A stretch of 7,380 nt of DNA. Origin: an uncultured Clostridia bacterium (GTDB lineage: Bacteria; Bacillota; Clostridia; Lachnospirales; Lachnospiraceae). The stretch spans positions 1-7,380 of the forward strand of contig CALASV010000360.1 in assembly GCA_937888895.1 (NCBI GenBank), written 5' to 3'. This document shows, one piece after another, positions 1 to 4,712 of the stretch. The first letter of the stretch is position 1. Every line of letters begins with the position of its first letter. The translations under genes and the position numbers were made by a program. The notes below the pieces were generated by a model. The model ran no database searches. It was not told where the DNA came from and worked only from the letters and a program-made list of their open reading frames with translations.

Positions 1-335
1 AGTCTTTTGTAGCAACAGAAGGTGGGGATAAAATTTGGATAAGCATAAAAGCTGGTTCTTTGATTTGTTATAATAGAATAACAAAAGAATTTATATTGTA
101 TGGTAATGGCGGAACAAATGGTGTTGGGATTTTATATACAGATGGAGTACATTTGTATGGACAAGCTACCAAAGATGTAAATAAAGAATCTGTTTATCAA
201 ACAGGATTTGTATATACATTAAGTCGAATTTATACGGAGCAGGATGAGATGAGTGAAGAAATGAGAGAAGCACTCGAAGAAAAACAGGATTTGTTTAATG
301 AAAAATTGTATGTAGTAGAGCCATTGACAAAATAA
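1..335 (+). CDS. C-terminal part of an unrecognised protein (5' partial)
   Basis: The frame is open from the left edge (first full codon at base 3) to a TAA at 333-335, so about 110 C-terminal residues are seen. A TTG at 60 could start a shorter product, but no ribosome binding site precedes it and the open frame continues upstream, so this is read as the tail of a longer gene. The visible part is rich in short beta-strand-like stretches with Gly, Tyr and Asp turns (for example ILYTDGVHLYG), as in blades of a beta-propeller. It ends in a charged, probably helical tail (about EQDEMSEEMREALEEKQ). I do not recognise the family. It lies 38 bases upstream of the lipoprotein gene with no terminator between them, so the two are probably co-transcribed. 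A secreted or surface role is possible by association only. Confidence 0.7.
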   Translation, partial: SFVATEGGDKIWISIKAGSLICYNRITKEFILYGNGGTNGVGILYTDGVHLYGQATKDVNKESVYQTGFVYTLSRIYTEQDEMSEEMREALEEKQDLFNEKLYVVEPLTK

Positions 336-355
336 AGCAGAAAGTAGTATATGGG

Positions 356-362
356 AAGGTGG
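356..362 (+). promoter_or_regulatory. Ribosome binding site of the lipoprotein gene
   Basis: AAGGTGG is one base away from AAGGAGG. It lies 11 bases before the ATG at 374 and 8 bases before an in-frame TTG at 371. The spacing alone would slightly favour TTG, but the two starts differ by one residue and ATG is preferred as the commoner initiator. Confidence 0.65.
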
Positions 363-373
363 TGTATTAATTG

Positions 374-2353
374 ATGAAGAAACGAGTATTATTTTTATTG
401 GGGATATTTTTCCTATGTATAGTAGCAGGTTGTGGACAAAAAGAAGAAAATAAAAAGTCAGACCTTTCTGTTGGGAAAGAAGATTTTTATTATACAGGAA
501 CGGAAGATATCGACAGGTATATAGTAACAGAGGAAGGATTATTATATACAACAAAATTTGTGATACAAGATAATCAATCAGCACAACAAATTTCTATTTA
601 TGATTTAGAAGGAAATTGCTTAGAACAAACGATAGTAAATTGTGGTAGTGGGAGTGTGATAGCGTTAGAAGAAAAAGATGGAATATTATATGCTTTGTGT
701 TATGACACGTTATGTACAATTGATACAAATACGTGGGAAGCAGAAGAATTGTATACGTTTCATAGTTTTTCTTCTATTTCGAATATGGTTTTATTAGGTG
801 ATTATTGTTATATACTTGGAATAGTATCAAATCCACCTGTAAAAAATTATGATTTACCAAATAAAGATATGGAGTATGAGTATCGAGGCGAAACGATTGC
901 AAGAGTTAATATAATAGGAGAAGAAAAAGTATTAGAAAAAATGCAAGTAGAATTTCCAATTTTAATAGCAAAAAAAAATGAAGATAGTATGCTTGTGTAT
1001 TCTTTTGATGAAGAACAAGGCTTTGTATTTTTAGAGTTTGTATCTTCGTTAGGTACACTTACTCAAATAGGACAAAAAGAAACAGTTACTCCATTATCTG
1101 CTTTAACTTCTTGTGAAAATGGATATTTATTTTTTAAAAATAGTAAATTATATTATGGAGTAGTAGAGGGAGTAGAAGCAGAGCTTCCTTCTAATTTGAC
1201 AGGTAGTTTTGCCAATTTAAATTATGAGCAAGGTTTTCTTTTTATCAAAGAGTATGAAAAAGAGTTAAAACGAATTTATTTAATAGAATATTTGCATGAC
1301 AATGAAACGATAAATGTATTGTTGCCAACAGATATGCAGTATAATACAGATAAGCCAAATGGATGTGGCTATTTAGTAAAAGAAACCGAAGTTTCCCATG
1401 AAGAATATGCATTAAAAGTATTGGCACAAGATACTGATTTTGATTTGTACATATTAAGTTCAAGAGATAATTATTCGTATAATTTAAAGAAAAATGGAGC
1501 ATTTCTTCCATTGAATGAAGTAGAAGGTGTACAAGAATATTTAGATGCTTGTTTTCCTTATGTGAAAGAATTAGCAACCAATGAGGAAGGGGATATTTGG
1601 ATGCTTCCTGTTGGTTTAGCAATACCAGGGATTATTTATAACAAAGAATACTGTGAAGAACAAGGAGTAGACTTTACACAGATGGATTTTGCAGAGTTTT
1701 TGGAGTTTACAGAAGAAATGGAGCAGAGTAGTCCAGAAGAAACAGCAATTTCTTTTTTTGTAGCAGAAGAAGAATTATTAGGACAATATTTACAAGTATA
1801 TGATTCTTTTGATACGGAAGTATTTCGGAAATATGCAAAATTATTTCAAGAAATTTATGAGGAAACAGAGGAAGAATGGTTACTAAACTGGACACAAGTA
1901 ACAGAAGAAGGAGAAAATCCAAAGTTCTATTATGAATATCGCTTATATCGTTATACTTTATTGCAAGATGCAATTCGTTTGGGAGATTCTAAAGAATTTG
2001 GTGTGATGGGTGTACCAGCAATGGAAGGCAGTGATGGGAATGTTGGAACAGTTACTTATGTTGCTGTGAATCCTAAGTCTGAAAATTTAGAAGCGACTTT
2101 AGATTATATTACAAGTTTATGTAACTATTTGATGGAACAGAAAAATTCTTTTATGTTAGTAGATAAATCAACTTATACAAATACACCATTTTATGATGAT
2201 TTGTATGAGCTTTATGCAAATGGAATAGTGCGTTTTGATATGGATAGTAATGTATATTCTGAAACATTTGCTTCTTATTTGGAAGGAGAATTGGAATTAG
2301 AAGAAATGATAACAGAAATAGAGCGAAGAAGATTAGTCTACCTAGGAGAATAA
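374..2353 (+). CDS. Lipoprotein with propeller-like N-terminal half and solute-binding-protein-like C-terminal half
   Basis: The product is a 659-residue predicted lipoprotein, anchored outside the membrane. Residues 1-19 form a signal peptide (MKKR, then a hydrophobic stretch), and the lipobox VAGC places the lipidated cysteine at residue 20. Residues from about 40 to 310 are a series of short beta-strand/turn units (such as DGILYALCYDTL and ENGYLFFKNSKLYYG) resembling a beta-propeller; this is read from the pattern, not a family match. From about residue 312 (INVLLPTD) to the end it resembles family 1 extracellular solute-binding proteins of ABC transporters: DFDLYILSS, an acidic/hydrophobic PLNEVEG segment, LPVGLAIPGIIYNKEYCEE, and near the end FGVMGVPAMEG followed by VAVNPKSENLEATLDYI. 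The usual single-domain binding protein is about 400-450 residues, so this is a long composite with a somewhat short binding part. No permease or ATPase gene is visible. It follows the partial gene closely and is ended by an intrinsic terminator. It could be a sugar/oligosaccharide binder or a sensory ligand-binding protein; the substrate cannot be read. Confidence 0.85.
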   Translation: MKKRVLFLLGIFFLCIVAGCGQKEENKKSDLSVGKEDFYYTGTEDIDRYIVTEEGLLYTTKFVIQDNQSAQQISIYDLEGNCLEQTIVNCGSGSVIALEEKDGILYALCYDTLCTIDTNTWEAEELYTFHSFSSISNMVLLGDYCYILGIVSNPPVKNYDLPNKDMEYEYRGETIARVNIIGEEKVLEKMQVEFPILIAKKNEDSMLVYSFDEEQGFVFLEFVSSLGTLTQIGQKETVTPLSALTSCENGYLFFKNSKLYYGVVEGVEAELPSNLTGSFANLNYEQGFLFIKEYEKELKRIYLIEYLHDNETINVLLPTDMQYNTDKPNGCGYLVKETEVSHEEYALKVLAQDTDFDLYILSSRDNYSYNLKKNGAFLPLNEVEGVQEYLDACFPYVKELATNEEGDIWMLPVGLAIPGIIYNKEYCEEQGVDFTQMDFAEFLEFTEEMEQSSPEETAISFFVAEEELLGQYLQVYDSFDTEVFRKYAKLFQEIYEETEEEWLLNWTQVTEEGENPKFYYEYRLYRYTLLQDAIRLGDSKEFGVMGVPAMEGSDGNVGTVTYVAVNPKSENLEATLDYITSLCNYLMEQKNSFMLVDKSTYTNTPFYDDLYELYANGIVRFDMDSNVYSETFASYLEGELELEEMITEIERRRLVYLGE

Positions 2354-2357
2354 GTAT

Positions 2358-2390
2358 AAAAAGAATCTCGTTTTTGGCGAGATTCTTTTT
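2358..2390 (+). terminator. Intrinsic terminator after the lipoprotein gene
   Basis: A perfect 13-bp inverted repeat (AAAAAGAATCTCG and CGAGATTCTTTTT) encloses a 7-base loop, TTTTTGG. The right arm ends in a run of T, as expected for rho-independent termination, and it starts 4 bases after the stop codon. The A-run on the left arm means it could also act on the minus strand, though no minus-strand gene is nearby. It separates the lipoprotein unit from the kinase operon. Confidence 0.92.
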
Positions 2391-2427
2391 GTTTACAAAA
2401 AATTCACGAAATAATAATAAAAATACG

Positions 2428-2456
2428 CTGAACAAAAACGAAAAAAATGTTATACT
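2428..2456 (+). promoter_or_regulatory. Putative sigma-A promoter of the kinase-regulator operon
   Basis: TATACT at 2451-2456 matches five of six bases of the -10 consensus and is preceded by TG plus one base (2448-2450), an extended -10 element. A weak -35 candidate, CTGAAC, lies at 2428-2433 with a 17-base spacer. Transcription would begin near 2463, about 30 bases before the kinase start. Its position just after a terminator and before a three-gene operon supports it. No clear operator repeat was found around it. Confidence 0.65.
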
Positions 2457-2481
2457 AGAGAATATAAATGAGTGTTTTTAG

Positions 2482-2487
2482 AAAGGA
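2482..2487 (+). promoter_or_regulatory. Ribosome binding site that sets the kinase start
   Basis: AAAGGA lies 5 bases before the ATG at 2493. The longer frame from a GTG at 2472 would place this site inside the gene and has no ribosome binding site of its own, so the ATG at 2493 is chosen. Confidence 0.75.
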
Positions 2488-2492
2488 ATTGT

Positions 2493-3995
2493 ATGAAATT
2501 AAGACATAAGCTTTTAACAGCTTTTTTAATTATTATTTTATTGCCTTGTAGTATGATTGGTACAATTGGTTCTGTGATTCTTGCACAACAAGTACAAGCA
2601 ATTGAAGATGGATATCAAATCAATACAGATAATTGGGAAATTGTGACGGAACCCATCCAGATTTTAAATCGAATGACGAGAGGGACATTTAATGAGTTAA
2701 GTACAATGGCAGAGCGTTATCCTGAACGATTTTTAGATAAGAAACGTTTAAACATGATTAATACTTCTTTATTAGAGCGATATTCCTATTTAATTGTGGA
2801 AAAAAATAATCAAGTGTTTTATGTAGGAGAAGAATTGCATTATAATAAAATTAAAAATCAAATTCCTTCGGTAAATATAATGGAAGTAACTTATGATGGT
2901 GGTGTTTATGTGGAAGGAAAATATCCTTTTTTAGCAAAACAACAACGATTTGTGTTTCAAAGTGGAGAAGTGGGAAGTTTTTGTATTATCACTGATGTAA
3001 ATTCTTTAGTAGTTCGTTTACGGAGTGCTACAATGTTAGCGATTGTTACAGGAATTATGATAATTGTATTTACAGCATCTATTTTAGTTGTATGGTTATA
3101 TCAAAGTATGATAAAACCATTAAATGCATTGCGTCGTGCAACACAGCAGTTGCAAGAGGGAAATTTAGATTATTCTTTGCAAGATGCTATTTCGGATGAT
3201 GAAATAGGGCAACTTTGTAGTGATTTTGAAGAAATGCGTATTCATTTGAAAGAACAAATTGAGATGCGAATACGGTATGAGCAAGATTTACGAGAGTTAA
3301 TTAGTAATATTTCTCATGATATAAAAACGCCATTGACTGCAATTAAAGGGTATGCAGAGGGAATGATAGATGGTGTGGCAGATACAAAGGAAAAACAAGA
3401 AAAATATTTAAGAACGATTTATACAAAAGCGAATGATATGACAAAATTAGTAGATGAGCTTTCCTTTTATACAAAGATTGACACAAATAATATTCCATAT
3501 CATTTTGAAAAAGTAAAAATAAATGATTATTTTATGGATTGTGTCGAGGAAAATCAGGCAGAATTAGAAATTGTAAATATTCATATTGAGTTTTTTAGTA
3601 ATGTAGAAGAAAGTGTTCAAGTGATGGCAGACAGAGAGCAGTTACATCGTGTTATGAGCAATATTATTGGAAATGCTGTAAAATATCGAGGAGAAAAAGA
3701 AGAAGGACTCATTGTAATTCATTTATGGGATGAGGGGACAATTGTTCGAGTAGAAGTAGAAGATAATGGACAAGGTATTCCAGAACACGCTTTGCCGTAT
3801 ATATTTGAACGATTTTATCGAGCAGATTCTTCGAGAAATTCAAAGCAAGGTGGAAGTGGGTTAGGACTTGCAATTGTGAAGAAAATTATTGAAGGACATG
3901 GTGGAACTATTTATGCAGAAAGTAAAGAAAAGGAAGGAACTAAAATTATATTTACCTTAAAAAAGATAGATGTTGCAATAAAGAAAGGAGAATAA
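2493..3995 (+). CDS. Membrane-bound sensor histidine kinase (HAMP-HisKA-HATPase)
   Basis: The product is a 500-residue two-component sensor kinase that should autophosphorylate on a histidine in response to an outside signal and pass the phosphate to the regulator encoded next door. From the ATG: transmembrane helix 1 at about 7-31; an extracellular sensor region at about 32-177 with no family I recognise; transmembrane helix 2 at about 178-202; and a HAMP linker at about 203-255 (IKPL and DEIGQL signatures). The dimerisation/phosphoacceptor domain has the H-box SHDIKTPLTAIKGYAEG with His275. The ATP-binding domain has an N-box (NIIGNAVKY, Asn390/Asn394), G1 (DNGQGIP, from Asp424), F-box (FERFYR, 438-443) and G2 (GGSGLGLA, 453-460). 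All catalytic motifs look intact and the length is normal for the class. The stop is followed after one base by the regulator's ATG, so the pair is translated from one mRNA. The signal is unknown. Confidence 0.96.
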   Translation: MKLRHKLLTAFLIIILLPCSMIGTIGSVILAQQVQAIEDGYQINTDNWEIVTEPIQILNRMTRGTFNELSTMAERYPERFLDKKRLNMINTSLLERYSYLIVEKNNQVFYVGEELHYNKIKNQIPSVNIMEVTYDGGVYVEGKYPFLAKQQRFVFQSGEVGSFCIITDVNSLVVRLRSATMLAIVTGIMIIVFTASILVVWLYQSMIKPLNALRRATQQLQEGNLDYSLQDAISDDEIGQLCSDFEEMRIHLKEQIEMRIRYEQDLRELISNISHDIKTPLTAIKGYAEGMIDGVADTKEKQEKYLRTIYTKANDMTKLVDELSFYTKIDTNNIPYHFEKVKINDYFMDCVEENQAELEIVNIHIEFFSNVEESVQVMADREQLHRVMSNIIGNAVKYRGEKEEGLIVIHLWDEGTIVRVEVEDNGQGIPEHALPYIFERFYRADSSRNSKQGGSGLGLAIVKKIIEGHGGTIYAESKEKEGTKIIFTLKKIDVAIKKGE

Positions 3996-3996
3996 A

Positions 3997-4686
3997 ATGG
4001 CAAATATATTGATTATTGAAGATGAAATTGCGATTGCAGAATTGGAAAAGGATTATTTGGAATTAGCAGGATTTCAAGTGGAAATGGTGCATGATGGAAA
4101 GAAAGGTTTAGCAGAGGCATTAAATGGAGATTACCAATTAATTATTTTAGATTTGATGCTTCCTGTATTAGACGGATTTGAAATTTGTAAGCAAGTAAGA
4201 GAAAAAAAAGATATTCCAATTTTAATGGTATCAGCGAAAAAAGAAGATATTGATAAAATTAGAGGACTTGGACTTGGTGCAGATGATTATATGACAAAAC
4301 CATTTAGTCCAAGTGAATTAGTAGCAAGAGTAAAAGCACATTTGGCAAGATATGACCGTTTAGTGAGAAATCATGGAAGAGAAAATGAAATTATTGAAAT
4401 TCGAGGTATGAAGATTGACAAAACAGCTCGTAGGGTTTATGTTAATGAAGAAGAAAAAATACTGACAACAAAAGAATTTGATTTACTTAGTTTTCTTGCA
4501 GAAAATCCAGATAGAGTATATACAAAAGAAGAATTGTTTAGAAAAATTTGGGATATGGAATCGTTTGGAGATATTGCAACAGTGACAGTGCATATAAAGA
4601 AAATTAGAGAGAAAATTGAAGAGGATGCATCGAAACCACAGTATATTGAAACGATATGGGGCAAAGGATATCGCTTTAAAATATAA
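3997..4686 (+). CDS. OmpR-family DNA-binding response regulator
   Basis: The product is a 229-residue cytoplasmic transcription factor, the likely partner of the upstream kinase. The receiver domain (about 3-115) has the acidic pocket Glu8/Asp9, the phosphoacceptor Asp52 in LDLMLP, the switch Ser79 in MVSA and Lys101 in TKPF, all in expected places. A short linker leads to a winged-helix DNA-binding domain (about 132-229), with LTTKEFDLLSFLAENP, a recognition-helix region VTVHIKKIREKIE and the C-terminal wing hairpin GKGYRFKI. Length and layout are standard for OmpR/PhoB regulators. An AAAGGAG site at 3984-3990, inside the end of the kinase gene, lies 6 bases before the ATG. Two in-frame stops (TAA, TAG) end the gene. 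Its targets are unknown; control of its own operon is common in such systems but not shown here. Confidence 0.97.
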   Translation: MANILIIEDEIAIAELEKDYLELAGFQVEMVHDGKKGLAEALNGDYQLIILDLMLPVLDGFEICKQVREKKDIPILMVSAKKEDIDKIRGLGLGADDYMTKPFSPSELVARVKAHLARYDRLVRNHGRENEIIEIRGMKIDKTARRVYVNEEEKILTTKEFDLLSFLAENPDRVYTKEELFRKIWDMESFGDIATVTVHIKKIREKIEEDASKPQYIETIWGKGYRFKI

Positions 4687-4695
4687 TAGAAACAA

Positions 4696-4702
4696 AGGGG
4701 AG
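4696..4702 (+). promoter_or_regulatory. Ribosome binding site of the cyclic-di-GMP gene
   Basis: AGGGGAG ends 10 bases before the ATG at 4713. The 26-base gap after the regulator gene holds no hairpin or promoter, so this gene is probably co-transcribed with the two-component pair. A nearby GTG at 4705 is out of frame and not used. Confidence 0.65.
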
Positions 4703-4712
4703 AAGTGAAAAA

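Noticed and set aside
219..584. Minus-strand open frame across the gap between the first two genes, and the other minus-strand frames (1245-1622, 1707-1973, 2151-2435, 4437-4695, 6661-6900)
   Set aside because: They are Leu/Ile/Phe-rich antisense shadows of clear plus-strand genes, with no recognisable motifs or convincing ribosome binding sites.
2386..2401. Second small inverted repeat, TTTTTG / CAAAAA, overlapping the terminator
   Set aside because: It is A/T-only apart from one pair and is incompatible with the much stronger 13-bp terminator stem.
2354..2492. Possible riboswitch, such as a cyclic-di-GMP aptamer, before the kinase
   Set aside because: The space is taken up by the terminator and promoter, and the expected leader is only about 30 bases, too short for a known aptamer.
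2468..2509. Short reading frame of 13 codons starting at an ATG just before the kinase and overlapping its start
   Set aside because: It has no ribosome binding site and no leader-peptide features, and is probably chance.
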